From Streptomyces sp. NRRL F-6131 (GTDB taxonomy: Bacteria > Actinomycetota > Actinomycetes > Streptomycetales > Streptomycetaceae): a stretch of DNA of 64,000 nucleotides. The stretch lies in contig JOHN01000065.1 of assembly GCA_000719695.1 (NCBI GenBank), forward strand, positions 1 to 64,000, given 5' to 3'. Every line of letters begins with the position of its first letter. Position 1 is the first letter of the stretch. Shown here one piece after another: positions 24,581 to 33,621 of this stretch. The position numbers and the translations under genes were made by a program. The notes under the pieces were generated by a model that was given only the letters and a program-made list of their open reading frames with translations, made no database searches and was not told where the DNA came from.

Positions 24581-26071
24581 TCAGAGCCGGCCCAGCCGCA
24601 CCCGGTGCCCGGACAGGTGGTGCAGCACCCGGTGATTGGCCTCCCAGCCGTCGGGGAAGGCGACCGGAACGCCCAACTGCACCGGTTCGGTGGCCGGATG
24701 CTCGTCCAGCAGCTCCGCGATCCCGGCCCGGGCCACCACGATGCAGGCGTGCCGGTGCCGGGAGGCGAGCACGCAGAGCCGACCGGTCTCCAGGTGGAAC
24801 GCCGTCGCGTCCGGCCGCCCGGAGAGCGGGTGCAGCACCACCGTGACGTCGTACTCGCGCCCCTGCAGCCGGTTCGCGGTGTCCACCGTCACCGCCGGCC
24901 CGGCCGTCGGGTCCACCGGCACCCCCAGCCCGGCCAGCGCCGCCCGGACCGCCGCCGCCTGGTCCCGGTGCGCCGTGCCGACCGCGACCCGGTCCGCCGT
25001 GAGCGGCGCCGACCCCTGCTCGGAGTGGGCGGTCAGCCCGCGGTCCAGCAGTCGCCGCACGGTCGCCGCCACCGCCGCGACCGCCTGCGGATCGGTCCGC
25101 ACGGTGTGCCGGGCCGGCAGCTCCAGCAGCGCCCAGCCGTGCTCGGCCGCCCGGTCGATCGCTGCGTCCAGGGCCGAGCCGTCCGGTCGCACCGCGGCGG
25201 TCAGCCGGCGGTCCTGCGGCCCGGTGCCGGAACGGAACGGGGTGAACGGGTAGAACGCCCCGGAGATCAGCGGCGCCGCGCTGGCCGGCAGCCGCCAGGA
25301 CACCGGCAGCCGGTGCGGCTCGATCTGCGGGTTGTGGGCGAGCAGGGTGACCACCGCGCTGCTCGACGGGTCGTACGACAGACCGGCCCACTGCTCGGTG
25401 CCGACCACGGTGAACGGGTCCAGCTGGCCCGGGTCGCCGACGAACAGGGCCCGCTCGAACAGCCGGGCCACCGCCAGCAGCGCGTCCGACCGCATCTGGT
25501 AGGCCTCGTCGACGATCGCGTGCCGCCACGGCTGCTCGGCGCGCACCCACTGCCACTTGGCCGAGGTGGAGATCACCACGTCCAGTTCGGCGAGCTCGGC
25601 GACCTTGTCCGACGGCGTCACATTGGCGTGCCGCAGCACCTCCGGCCCCGGGCGCGCGTCCGCGGCGTGCAGCCGGCCGATCGTCAGATCGGGTGCCTTG
25701 ACGGCCAGCCGGTCGACCAGGTCGTCCACCTGTCCGTTGGTCTGGGCGACGATCATCAGCCGTTCCCCGGCGGCCACCAGCTCCCGGGCGGCGCGCACCA
25801 CCAGGGTCGACTTGCCGGCGCCGGGCGGGGAGTCCACCACGACACCGCGCGGCGCGCCGACCGCCGGGCGGACGGTCGCCTCCAGGATCCGGGCCACCGC
25901 GGCGTCGGCCGCCGCGCCGGGGGGCGGTTCGGCGTCCGTGCCGGTCGCCGGGCCGGTCGCTCGTCCGTCGGCCTGTTCGTCGGCCCGTCCCCCGATCCGG
26001 CCGTCGGCCCGTCCGGGGACCTGGCCGGGGAGCTTCCCGGCGGTCTGCTCGGTGTTCATCGGCCGGGTCAC
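24581..26071 (-). CDS. Superfamily 1 DNA/RNA helicase (Dna2/Upf1-type ATPase), third gene of nuclease-helicase operon
   Basis: A 496-aa protein. The first 55 residues are charged and disordered. The motor core has motif I SPPGAGKST (81-89), motif II VDEAYQ (187-192), motif III GDPGQLDPF (212-220), motif IV-like HRLPVSWRLP (253-262), motif V ANRLQGREYDVTVVLHP and motif VI RLCVLASRHRHACIVVARAG. This order and the GDPxQL motif mark SF1B helicases such as Dna2 and Upf1/NAM7. The GTG at 26071 overlaps the stop of the preceding gene by four bases, so expression is coupled. An ATG at 26059 is an alternative start. Encoded beside a Cas4-like nuclease, it may be one half of a split Dna2-like enzyme. 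Confidence 0.88.
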   Translation of the reverse strand: MTRPMNTEQTAGKLPGQVPGRADGRIGGRADEQADGRATGPATGTDAEPPPGAAADAAVARILEATVRPAVGAPRGVVVDSPPGAGKSTLVVRAARELVAAGERLMIVAQTNGQVDDLVDRLAVKAPDLTIGRLHAADARPGPEVLRHANVTPSDKVAELAELDVVISTSAKWQWVRAEQPWRHAIVDEAYQMRSDALLAVARLFERALFVGDPGQLDPFTVVGTEQWAGLSYDPSSSAVVTLLAHNPQIEPHRLPVSWRLPASAAPLISGAFYPFTPFRSGTGPQDRRLTAAVRPDGSALDAAIDRAAEHGWALLELPARHTVRTDPQAVAAVAATVRRLLDRGLTAHSEQGSAPLTADRVAVGTAHRDQAAAVRAALAGLGVPVDPTAGPAVTVDTANRLQGREYDVTVVLHPLSGRPDATAFHLETGRLCVLASRHRHACIVVARAGIAELLDEHPATEPVQLGVPVAFPDGWEANHRVLHHLSGHRVRLGRL

Positions 26072-27717
26072 TCCCAGTCCTCGGCGGCGCCGGTCACGGC
26101 CGGCCGTACGGTGACGACGGCCCCGGGCGGCCCGCCGTGCGTCCACGGGGTGTCGTCCGGCTCGGGCAGCGGCGCGGCCTGCCGGACCGTCAGTTCGAAC
26201 AGCGTGAAGGTGACCCGCTCGCCCGGCTCGGGCAGGCTCCCGGGCTCGGGCTCCTTCTTGCGCCCCATGCCGGACAGCACCCGCACGGTGACGGTGCCCG
26301 CCTCCGGGTCGACCGCCGCGATCACGGCCTTCTGCGCCGCCGGGCCCGGCCCGTCCTCCGCCTCCGGGGCCTCCCGGACCCGGTGCACCTCCCGCCCCGG
26401 GTCGGCGTGCGGCCGGTCGTCGGTGCGCAGCGTCACCAGCGGGCGCGGCTTGGGGGAGCGGCCGCTGGTGTCGTAGTCCGGCACCACCTCGGTCACCACC
26501 CCGCTGAACGCCTCGCCGGAGAGCCGGTGCTCGGCCATCGCCAGCGGGTCGTCCAGGGCCTCCTGGACGTCCAGCCGGGTCTGCTCGCGCTCGCGCTGGG
26601 CGAGCTTGCGGGCGGCCGTCACGGCGTCGTCCACCCGGGGCTGCGGGGGCTCGCCCGCCGCCAGCCGGTCCCGGTGGCCGGTGTACGACCACCGGTCGCC
26701 GGTCCAGCGCTGCGGCAGGTGGCCGGCCGGGGGCAGGGCCCGCAGCAGGTCCAGGCCGTGCCAGACGTCGTGCCAGGTCGGCAGCAGCTCCGCGTGCAGG
26801 AGTGCGCGCAGCCGGTCGACGGAGACCCGTACGGCCTCCCGGGCCTCCTGCGCCGCGCGGGCGTCCCCGGCGGCGGTGCCGCCCGTGCCCTCGGCCTCGC
26901 GCAGGGCCGCGGCGGCGGCGTCGTAGCGGGCGATCGCCGGGGCGAGCAGCTTGGCGTCGAACACCGGATCGGTGGTCGGTCCGGCCGGGGGGTGGACCAG
27001 CCGTCCCTCGGCGTTGCGCGACGTCTCCGCGCGCTCGGCGGCCTCCGCCCCGGTCAGCCCCTCCGGCGGGGAGTGCCAGGCCAGCCGGGCGGCCAGGTGC
27101 TGGTCCTCCAGGTGGCTCTGGCCGGTGGCCCAGTGCCGGGCCAGCAGGCCGGTCATCGGCAGCAGCAGGCTGGAACCGGGCACCGTCGCGCGCTCGGCGA
27201 GGTGGGTCAGCCAGCGGCCGAGCAGCGGCACCCGGGCGGGGGCCGGGAACGGGCCCGGGTCCTCGTCCTCGGCGGTGCGGCGGAACCGGGTCGAGCGCCC
27301 GAGCAGCGCCAGGTACCGCACGCCCCCGCTGTTCGGCACGATCAGTTGCGGCGCGTCCGCGCACAGCTCGCGGACCACCGGCGTCTTCGTGCCGGTCTCC
27401 GGGTCCTTCTCGGAGCCCTCGATCAGCTCGACCTCCTCGCCGAAGGACTCCAGGTAGGGCAGCAGGTCGGCGGCCAGCTCGGCCAGGAAGTCGGAGCGCA
27501 GCGTGCGGTTGAGCGGCTGCGGCACGACGTGCAGCGTCGGCGCCTCCCGGTCGGTGCCGAGCAGCACGGCCAGCGGTGCGCCGTCCTCACCGGCGGAGGT
27601 CAGCGGGACGAGCACCATCGGGCGCTCGGACAGGTGGCGGTGGCGGACGGTGGCCAGCGGTTCGGCGCGGCCGCTGCGGACGGCCTCCAGCCGGGCCAGG
27701 GTGGACAGCAGGCTCAC
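26068..27717 (-). CDS. Unknown protein, middle gene of the nuclease-helicase operon
   Basis: A 549-aa protein of no family I recognise. Residues about 1-60 begin SLLSTLARLEAVRSGRAEPLATVRHRHLSERPMVLVPLTSAGED. A mixed alpha/beta region follows (VLLGTDREAPTLHVVPQPLNRTLRSDFLAEL..., RELCADAPQLIVPNSGGVRYLALLG). The centre is helical with an Arg/Glu-rich stretch (AARKLAQREREQTRLDVQEAL). The C-terminal 150 residues look like an OB- or beta-barrel domain (VTLRTDDRPHADP, VIAAVDPEAGTVTVRVLSG, ERVTFTLFEL). It overlaps both neighbours by four bases (GTGA at each junction), so the three products are probably made in fixed ratio and may form one complex. Confidence 0.8.
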   Translation of the reverse strand: MSLLSTLARLEAVRSGRAEPLATVRHRHLSERPMVLVPLTSAGEDGAPLAVLLGTDREAPTLHVVPQPLNRTLRSDFLAELAADLLPYLESFGEEVELIEGSEKDPETGTKTPVVRELCADAPQLIVPNSGGVRYLALLGRSTRFRRTAEDEDPGPFPAPARVPLLGRWLTHLAERATVPGSSLLLPMTGLLARHWATGQSHLEDQHLAARLAWHSPPEGLTGAEAAERAETSRNAEGRLVHPPAGPTTDPVFDAKLLAPAIARYDAAAAALREAEGTGGTAAGDARAAQEAREAVRVSVDRLRALLHAELLPTWHDVWHGLDLLRALPPAGHLPQRWTGDRWSYTGHRDRLAAGEPPQPRVDDAVTAARKLAQREREQTRLDVQEALDDPLAMAEHRLSGEAFSGVVTEVVPDYDTSGRSPKPRPLVTLRTDDRPHADPGREVHRVREAPEAEDGPGPAAQKAVIAAVDPEAGTVTVRVLSGMGRKKEPEPGSLPEPGERVTFTLFELTVRQAAPLPEPDDTPWTHGGPPGAVVTVRPAVTGAAEDWE

Positions 27718-28994
27718 CGCCCGGCCTCCGGACCGGCCGGAGCGGGGCGCCCGAGCGCCTCGGCGCGCAGCGCGGCGGCGCGGGCCAGCCGGGCGGCGGC
27801 CTCGTCGGCCCCGTCGCCGTCGCCGTTCTCGTCGTCGTCCCCGTCCCCGTGCGCGTCCTTGTTCCCGTCCTCGACCGGCCCGGCGAGGCCGGTGCGGGCC
27901 ACGGTCAGCGCCTCGGTCACCGTGCGGATGCTGCCCAGCTCGCCCCGGACGCTGCGGCCGAGCTGCTCGACCAAGTCCCCGCAACGGGCCCGGGCCCGGC
28001 AGTGGAAGCCGAGTTCACAGGTGGAGAGGCAGTCCGGGCTGTACGCGGCGGGCAGCGCCTCGACCGACGCCGCCAGTTCCTCCCCGGACCGCGCGGGCGC
28101 GCCGCTCGCGTCGGGGGAGAGGTCGAAGTCCGCCCCCGGCGGCAGCAACGCCAGCAGCCGCTCGATGCCGGTCATCCGGCTCAACTGGCGGCGGGTGGTG
28201 GCCAGCTCGCGGCGGACGTCCACCGGGACGGCGGTCGGCCGGCTGCCGAAGTCCTCCGGACAGACGAGCAGCACACTCGTCCGGGGGCTGCCCGGCAGCC
28301 GCTGCTCGGCGTACGGGTCCGGGTCCACCGTCCGTCCGGCCAGTGCCGCGGCGGCCTCCTGGAGGGCCAGCACGTAGACGGCGGCCTGGCGGGCGGCGGC
28401 GCCCACCTTGCCCGGGTCCGCCGTCCCGTCCAGCACCGGGAAGGACTTGATCTCGATCACGGTGCAGCGGCCGCCGTGCACCACGACGGCGTCCGGTTCC
28501 AGGTAGGCGGTGGAACCGGCCACGTCCAGCCGCAGCAGGGGGTGGTCCAGCAGGGTCCAGGCGTGCGCGTCGGCGGCCGCCTCCGCGAGCGCGGCCGCCG
28601 TCCGGTCGGCCCGGACCGCGGGGCCGGAGGAGCGGAGGAGGTCCGGCACCAGGAGCGGGCCGCCCTCGTCGGGCAGGCCGAGCCGGTGGCGCAGCGGCTC
28701 CAGCAGCGCGGCGTAGCCGTTCTCCTTGAGCCGGGCCTCGAAGACGACGCCGCGCGCCAGCGCGAACGGCGACCGGCCGAAGGGGGCGGGGCGGCCGAGA
28801 CGGGCGGCCAGTGCCGCCTTGTCCACTCCGGCCGCGTCCAGCACGGCGCGGCGCCGGCACCCCGGATTGGCGGCCAGGGCGGCGAGGGCACGGGCGTTCA
28901 GACTGCGCTGCGGCGCCGGTCCGCGCAGCTCGGCGAGCCGCTGGGCGAGCGGCTCCGCCGGCCCGCGGAGCGGGGCGTTCGTCGAGACGTTCAT
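27714..28994 (-). CDS. Cas4/RecB-like PD-(D/E)XK nuclease with probable Fe-S cluster, first gene of the operon
   Basis: A 426-aa protein with a PD-(D/E)XK nuclease core. Visible motifs are RGVVFE (81-86), LEPDAVVVHGG with Asp168, VIEIKSF with Glu181 and Lys183, and QAAVY (203-207, the QxxxY motif of RecB, Cas4 and AddB). Cys46 in NPGCRRRAVL and a C-terminal group Cys322, 326, 332 and 338 (DCLSTCELGFHCRARARCGD) match the one-plus-three layout of Fe-S nucleases, although the spacing C-x3-C-x5-C-x5-C is unusual. The C-terminal 60 residues are acidic, Asp/Gly-rich and disordered. ATG 28994. It leads a tightly overlapping operon with an unknown protein and an SF1 helicase. No CRISPR genes are near. 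Confidence 0.82.
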   Translation of the reverse strand: MNVSTNAPLRGPAEPLAQRLAELRGPAPQRSLNARALAALAANPGCRRRAVLDAAGVDKAALAARLGRPAPFGRSPFALARGVVFEARLKENGYAALLEPLRHRLGLPDEGGPLLVPDLLRSSGPAVRADRTAAALAEAAADAHAWTLLDHPLLRLDVAGSTAYLEPDAVVVHGGRCTVIEIKSFPVLDGTADPGKVGAAARQAAVYVLALQEAAAALAGRTVDPDPYAEQRLPGSPRTSVLLVCPEDFGSRPTAVPVDVRRELATTRRQLSRMTGIERLLALLPPGADFDLSPDASGAPARSGEELAASVEALPAAYSPDCLSTCELGFHCRARARCGDLVEQLGRSVRGELGSIRTVTEALTVARTGLAGPVEDGNKDAHGDGDDDENGDGDGADEAAARLARAAALRAEALGRPAPAGPEAGR

Positions 28995-29245
28995 GGTGCG
29001 GCCCAGTGTCGCATCCGGCTCCGACAATCCGGCCCGAACCGGCCGTTGGCGACGAACGGGCGGCTCTCGGGCGGCCCGTCGCCCCGGACCGGGTCCGGTC
29101 GGAGCGGGGCGGGCCGGCACGGGGGCCGGGGCGGTCGGGAGCCGGAGGCCGGGATCGTGGGCGCTCCGCCCGTGGGGGATCATGGAAGCCGGTGCTCGAT
29201 GGCGAGGCCGACCGTTGACACCGCCCCGATCGCGAGGAGCCTGCC

Positions 29246-29896
29246 ATGCCCGCCCGAATCCTGCTGGTCCGCCACGGTGAGACCGACTGGTCGGCGACCG
29301 GCCGCCACACCGGCCGCACCGACATCCCGCTCACCGAGGAGGGCCGCGCGATGGCCCGGGCGCTCGGCGTCCGGCTCGCCGGGGCGCCCTGGAACGGCCT
29401 GCCCGACGCCCTCGTGTTCACCAGCCCGCTCGGCCGCGCCAAGGAGACCTGCGCCCTGGCCGGCCTCGGCGACCGGGCCGTGGACCGCCCCGAGCTGCTG
29501 GAGTGGGACTACGGCCAGTACGAGGGCCGGACCGGCGCCGACATCCGCGCCACCGACCACCCCGGCTGGCTGATCTGGCGCGACGGCGTCCCCGGCGGCG
29601 AGAAGCTCTCCGACGTCGCCGCCCGGGTCGACGCCCTCCTCGCCGACCTCAACACCGAGCACGGCGTGCCGGAGCCGGACACCACGGTCATGCACTGCGC
29701 CGACCGCGACGTCGTGCTCTTCGCCCACGGCCACCTGCTGCGGATCCTGACCGCCCGCTGGCTCGGTCTGCCGCCCGAGTACGCCCAGCGGTTCAAGCTC
29801 GGCACCGCCGCGCTCTGCGTCCTGTCCTGGGAGTACGGCGCCCCGGCGGTCGAGCTCTGGAACGACCAGGGCCACCTGGAGACCCTCGGGCACTGA
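29246..29896 (+). CDS. Histidine phosphatase family protein (phosphoglycerate mutase-like)
   Basis: A 216-aa cytoplasmic phosphatase. It has the catalytic LVRHGETDWSATGRHTGRTDIPLTEEG (the RHG His is the phospho-acceptor), the proton-donor Glu in ELLEWDYGQYEG, and the second catalytic His in VVLFAHGHLLRILTARWLGL. It belongs to the broad-specificity acid-phosphatase group rather than glycolytic mutases. GAGGAG precedes the ATG at 29246. It is divergent from the nuclease-helicase operon across a 251-bp gap but no functional link is evident. Confidence 0.9.
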   Translation: MPARILLVRHGETDWSATGRHTGRTDIPLTEEGRAMARALGVRLAGAPWNGLPDALVFTSPLGRAKETCALAGLGDRAVDRPELLEWDYGQYEGRTGADIRATDHPGWLIWRDGVPGGEKLSDVAARVDALLADLNTEHGVPEPDTTVMHCADRDVVLFAHGHLLRILTARWLGLPPEYAQRFKLGTAALCVLSWEYGAPAVELWNDQGHLETLGH

Positions 29897-29934
29897 TCCG
29901 GCCGGTCGACGGCGGCTGCCCGGAGCCGCGAGGC

Positions 29935-31611
29935 TCAGGCGGCCGCCGTCGCCGCGCCGTACGCGGCCAGGAAGCGTCCGACCTCCGGCACCCGCCGGTG
30001 CTGCCGCAGCCGCTGCGCGGTGTCGGCCAGCATCGAGCGGATCCGCGCCGAGCGGACGTCGCCGAAGAGCGCGACGGCGGCCGAGCCGTGCGCCGCCGCG
30101 CCCGCCAGGTCCCCCCGGCCGAGCCGGTCGTGGGCGAGTTCGGCGGTGTACAGCACCCGGTTGCGGACGAAGTGCGGCTTCTGGAGCGCTATGGCCAGCC
30201 CGGCCCGCTCGCTCGCCCGGTCCCAGTCCCCGAGGGCGGACCAGCACTGGGCCTGCAGTCCGGCGAGTTCGGCCTCGCCGAAGAAGGACATCCACTCCGG
30301 GTCGGTCTCGGAGGGACCCTGCTCGAACAGTCGGCAGGCCCGGCCGATCGCCCGCTCGCAGGCGCCGCGGTCCTGCATCAGCGCCCAGCCGCCGGCCTCG
30401 CGCATCGCGAGCAGCGCGAGCAGCCGGGCCGAGTGGAGCTCCCGGGCGGCGGACTGCCCGGCCTGGGCGGCGCGCAGCGCCTCCCGGGGGCGCCCGGCGT
30501 CGCGGGCGAGGAAGGCGCTGTTGCAGAAGACGTGCGCCTCCAGCGAGGCGTCGCCGGCCATCCGCGCGGTGGCCAGCGCCTCCGCGTAGTACGAGCGGGC
30601 GTCCGCGAGCCGGTTCGAGTCGTGGGCCAACCAGCCGACCGAGATGGCGAGTTCGCCGGCGCCGGCCTGGAGCCTGCGCTCGGTCTCGGTGGAGTACTCG
30701 CAGGCGTCGAGCAGGACGTAGGCGGACCGCAGGGAGCGGCCGGCCTGCTCGAACAGCGCGTCGGCGCCGTGCGCGTCGTCGGCCAACCGGATGTCCCGGA
30801 CGGCCTGTTCGACGCCGAACACCTCGGCCGCGCCGACCTTGCGGGGCAGCGGCACGGGTGCGGGCCGGCCCGGCACGACACCGGGCGGCGGCCCGGGCCG
30901 GACCGCCGGGGCGCGCCCGGCGGCCCCGGGGGCGGCCGCTCCGTGGGGGGAGGCGGCGGCCGGGGCGGGCCGGTCGATGCCGATCACGGTGGCCAGTGCG
31001 GCAGGGCCGCCGGCCAGGAACGTACGGCGACGCACGTCGTCGTTCTCCTCGTCGGGATGGTGCGGTTCGTCGGGCCCCCGGGGCGCCGTCGCGAACCTCG
31101 GCACCGGGGTCCCGTCCGGTGGGGGCGGTTCCGCGTACGGCCAGGCAGCGTACGGGAGTTGGGTGGAGAGCGGCGAGCGGGGGGCGGGCAGGGGCAGGAA
31201 CGGGGGGTGGACCGGCGGTGGCGCACCGCCGCTCCACCCGCCGTCCCCCGGCCACGTCCGGTCCCCGGGGCCGGCCCCGGGTTGCGCCTGCGGCCCGGGG
31301 CCGTCGCCCCCCGTGCCGCCGTCCGTCGAGCGGCGCCGGACGGCGGTGCGGGGGGCGAAGCCGAGTTCGGCCAGCGAGCGGTCCGGCCACATGTGCCGGA
31401 ACACCCGCTCGTAGGCGTAGTTGGGGCAGCGGATCTCGCCGGACTCGACCCGCCCGACGTACCGGGCGTCGCACGAGACGTGCTCGCCGATCTCGCGCGC
31501 CGCCCGGCGCACGGCCATGGCGAACTCGCCCGGTGAACGGTCGCCGCGCAGGGCGCGCATCACGGTGTTGGGTGACGGGCGGTTCGGCTCGGCCGGTGGG
31601 GTGGCTGCCAT
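29935..31611 (-). CDS. XRE-type regulator with TPR-like repeats (NsdA-like)
   Basis: A 558-aa protein. Residues about 15-90 resemble an HTH-like domain conserved in streptomycetes (TVMRALRGDRSPGEFAMAVRRAA, VSCDARYVGRVESGEIRCPNYAYERVFRHMW). A Pro/Gly-rich linker (90-210) is followed by DDVRRRTFLAGG and a helical TPR-like array from about residue 285 to the end (repeated AxxAxxxAxxGD patterns, for example CWSALGDWDRASERAGLAIAL). The layout resembles NsdA, a negative regulator of development and antibiotic production in Streptomyces coelicolor, but I cannot confirm orthology. The ATG at 31611 starts just before the HTH. Confidence 0.78.
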   Translation of the reverse strand: MAATPPAEPNRPSPNTVMRALRGDRSPGEFAMAVRRAAREIGEHVSCDARYVGRVESGEIRCPNYAYERVFRHMWPDRSLAELGFAPRTAVRRRSTDGGTGGDGPGPQAQPGAGPGDRTWPGDGGWSGGAPPPVHPPFLPLPAPRSPLSTQLPYAAWPYAEPPPPDGTPVPRFATAPRGPDEPHHPDEENDDVRRRTFLAGGPAALATVIGIDRPAPAAASPHGAAAPGAAGRAPAVRPGPPPGVVPGRPAPVPLPRKVGAAEVFGVEQAVRDIRLADDAHGADALFEQAGRSLRSAYVLLDACEYSTETERRLQAGAGELAISVGWLAHDSNRLADARSYYAEALATARMAGDASLEAHVFCNSAFLARDAGRPREALRAAQAGQSAARELHSARLLALLAMREAGGWALMQDRGACERAIGRACRLFEQGPSETDPEWMSFFGEAELAGLQAQCWSALGDWDRASERAGLAIALQKPHFVRNRVLYTAELAHDRLGRGDLAGAAAHGSAAVALFGDVRSARIRSMLADTAQRLRQHRRVPEVGRFLAAYGAATAAA

Positions 31612-32017
31612 GGTGCGCTCCGTGGTGCTGCGGGGTGCTACGAGGTGGTGGTGCCGGGGCGGTGGTGCGGGGTGGTGCGGTGGTGCGGGGGCGGGGCGGC
31701 GGGGACGCCCGGCCACCAGAGGGTCCGACGGTGCCCGACGGACCGCCGGGCGCGGCACCGACAGTACCGGGAGTCACCGGTCGGCCACAGTGCGTGGAGG
31801 GATGATGTGCCACCAATTCCGGGCAAAACGGGCGTAGTTGCCGGGATCTGCCATGAAATGCCATGCCTTGCTGTAAGGCGCCCCGTGGCCTCCGGCGCCC
31901 GCCCGGCGTTGTGCTGGTACGTGGAAGTCCCGGCCGCCGTCCCCCTGCCGCACCCCCAGCGGCACCCCCACCCCGGGCGGCGCGGCTTCCATCCCCGACG
32001 AGGTGACAGGAGGGCCC
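31612..32017. other. Non-coding divergent region between the XRE/TPR regulator and a hypothetical gene
   Basis: 406 bp with no convincing coding frame. The left part is a low-complexity run of TGGTG/GGGGTGG units (31620-31690). The right part (31800-31880) is unusually AT-rich for this genome and contains closely spaced TGCCATG elements (31849-31866), which could be promoter or operator sequence. Nothing more specific can be supported. Confidence 0.4.
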
Positions 32018-32518
32018 ATGCCGGCCACCGGAGTACCGCACTACCGCCGCCTGGTCGCCGGAGGGATGCCGGCCGCCGCCGCCCCCGCCCTGCTGCCCGA
32101 GTCCGCCGACGACCGGGGCCCCGGCCGCCCGCTGTCCGGCGGCGGCCCCTCCCGCCGCCCGGCCGCCGACCCGGACCGGGTCCTCGTCGCCACCTACGAC
32201 ACCGTGACCGTCGCCCTGCGGCACGGCCTGGAGGCGGTCGACATCCTGCGCCTGCGCCGGGCCTGCGGCGCCGTCCTGCAGAGCCGCAACGGCGCCACCG
32301 TCTCCTTCCTCGTCCCGGCCGGCACCTCGGCGACCTGGCACCTGCCGGGCAGCTCCTGTACGGCGGGCGCCCAGCTGCCGCCCGCCACCGACCCGCGCTG
32401 GGTGATGCCCCCGGCCGGTGCCGACTGCACCGCCCGCCCCACCGACTCCTGGGTCCTCCGCTCGGCCCTCTGCGAGGCCGCCTGCACCCTCACCGCGGGC
32501 GGCCTCGGCCCGTTCTGA
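32018..32518 (+). CDS. Hypothetical protein
   Basis: A 166-aa protein of unknown function. The first 50 residues are Ala/Pro/Gly-rich. The remainder has a compact alpha/beta look (RVLVATYDTVTVALRHGLEAVDILRLRRACGAVLQSRNG) with four Cys in the C-terminal two thirds, and no membrane segment. The start is well supported by GACAGGAGGG before the ATG at 32018. A gene of this kind beside the NsdA-like regulator may be a linked partner, but that is only inference from position. Confidence 0.65.
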   Translation: MPATGVPHYRRLVAGGMPAAAAPALLPESADDRGPGRPLSGGGPSRRPAADPDRVLVATYDTVTVALRHGLEAVDILRLRRACGAVLQSRNGATVSFLVPAGTSATWHLPGSSCTAGAQLPPATDPRWVMPPAGADCTARPTDSWVLRSALCEAACTLTAGGLGPF

Positions 32519-32598
32519 GGCCCCCGCCCAGGTCCGCCCGCACCCCGGCCGACCCCGGCCGCCCCCGGCCGACCCGGGGGACCGCCCGGCCCGGCGGC

Positions 32599-32604
32599 GA
32601 TAAT
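32599..32604 (+). promoter_or_regulatory. Probable -10 box (leaderless) of the spermidine-synthase-like gene
   Basis: GATAAT, the best -10 match in the region, ends 7 nt before the ATG at 32612, with no ribosome-binding site. The transcript would begin at the start codon. This decides the start in favour of 32612 over the ATG at 32603, which overlaps the box. Confidence 0.55.
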
Positions 32605-32611
32605 GGCCGGT

Positions 32612-33541
32612 ATGGGACGAAGCAACCGAGCCGGCCGCGCCACGGACCGGGCCCGCGCCACCGCGGAGAACGCCCCCGCCGCCACCGGTCCCGGGGGCCG
32701 CACCCACGCGCAGGGGCCGCTCAGCCGCGCGGTCGACTCCGGCCTCGCCGAACTCCGCCCCGACCGTGACCGCCCCGCCGCCTGGTCGTTGCTGATCGAC
32801 GGCGCCCCGCAGTCCCTGGTCGACCTCGCCGACCCCACCCACCTGGGGTTCGAGTACCAGCGCCGGCTCGGCCACCTGGTCGACCTGGTCGCCCCGCCCG
32901 GCCGCCCGCTCACCGTCCTCCACCTCGGCGGCGGCGCCCTCACCCTGGCCCGCTACGTCGCCGCCACCCGCCCGCGCTCGCGCCAGCAGGTCGCCGAGAT
33001 CGACACCGCGCTCACCGAGCTGGTCCGCACCGAACTCCCGCTGGAACGCGGCTGGCAGGTCAAGGTGCGCGGCTCGGACGCCCGCAGCGTGCTGGAACGC
33101 ACCCCCGAGAGCGTCGTCGACCTGGTGATCGCCGACGTCTTCTCCGGCGCCCGGGTGCCCGCCCACTGCACCACCGTCGAGTTCACCGCGCTGGCCGCCC
33201 GCGTGCTGGCCCCCGGCGGCTGGTACGCCGTCAACATCGCCGACGGCTCGGCACTGCCGTTCGCCCGCTCCCAGGTGGCCACCCTCGGCGCGGTCTTCCC
33301 CGAACTCTGCCTGGTCGCCGACCCGGCGGTGCTGCGCGGCAAGCGCTTCGGCAACCTGGTGCTGGCCGCCGCGCACACCCCGCTCCCGGTGGCCGAGCTC
33401 GCCCGCCGGGTGGCCTCCGACGCGGCCCTCGGCCGGGTCGAACACGGCCGCGTGCTGGCCGACTTCGCCGCCGGCGCCGTCCCGGTCACCGACGCCGCCG
33501 CCACTCCGTCCCCGGCCCCGCCCCCGGGCGTCTTCCGGTAG
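32612..33541 (+). CDS. Spermidine synthase-like methyltransferase-fold protein
   Basis: A 309-aa protein with the spermidine/spermine synthase fold. It shows LGFEYQRRLGHLVDL (substrate gate), LTVLHLGGGALTLARYVAATRP (the nucleotide-loop GGG motif), VAEIDTALTELVR (acidic end of strand beta-2), DVFSGARVPAHCTTVEF (counterpart of the catalytic Asp region) and LAPGGWYAVNIAD. Many actinomycete members are not true polyamine synthases, so the substrate is uncertain. The tail of about 25 residues is Pro/Ala-rich. Start chosen from the leaderless promoter. Confidence 0.85.
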   Translation: MGRSNRAGRATDRARATAENAPAATGPGGRTHAQGPLSRAVDSGLAELRPDRDRPAAWSLLIDGAPQSLVDLADPTHLGFEYQRRLGHLVDLVAPPGRPLTVLHLGGGALTLARYVAATRPRSRQQVAEIDTALTELVRTELPLERGWQVKVRGSDARSVLERTPESVVDLVIADVFSGARVPAHCTTVEFTALAARVLAPGGWYAVNIADGSALPFARSQVATLGAVFPELCLVADPAVLRGKRFGNLVLAAAHTPLPVAELARRVASDAALGRVEHGRVLADFAAGAVPVTDAAATPSPAPPPGVFR

Positions 33542-33621
33542 CGGCGGCGCGCGGGGCCGGGGCGCGCGGGGCCGGAGCGTGCGGGTCCGGGGCGTGCGGC
33601 TCCGGAGCGCGCGGGGCCGGT

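Noticed and set aside
24581..28994. CRISPR-Cas locus, because of the Cas4-like gene
   Set aside because: There are no repeats, cas1 or cas2 nearby, and the neighbour is an SF1 helicase rather than a Cas protein.
31620..31700. Possible repeat array or CRISPR-like structure in the TGGTG-rich stretch
   Set aside because: Units are too short and irregular, with no spacers. It is simple-sequence DNA.
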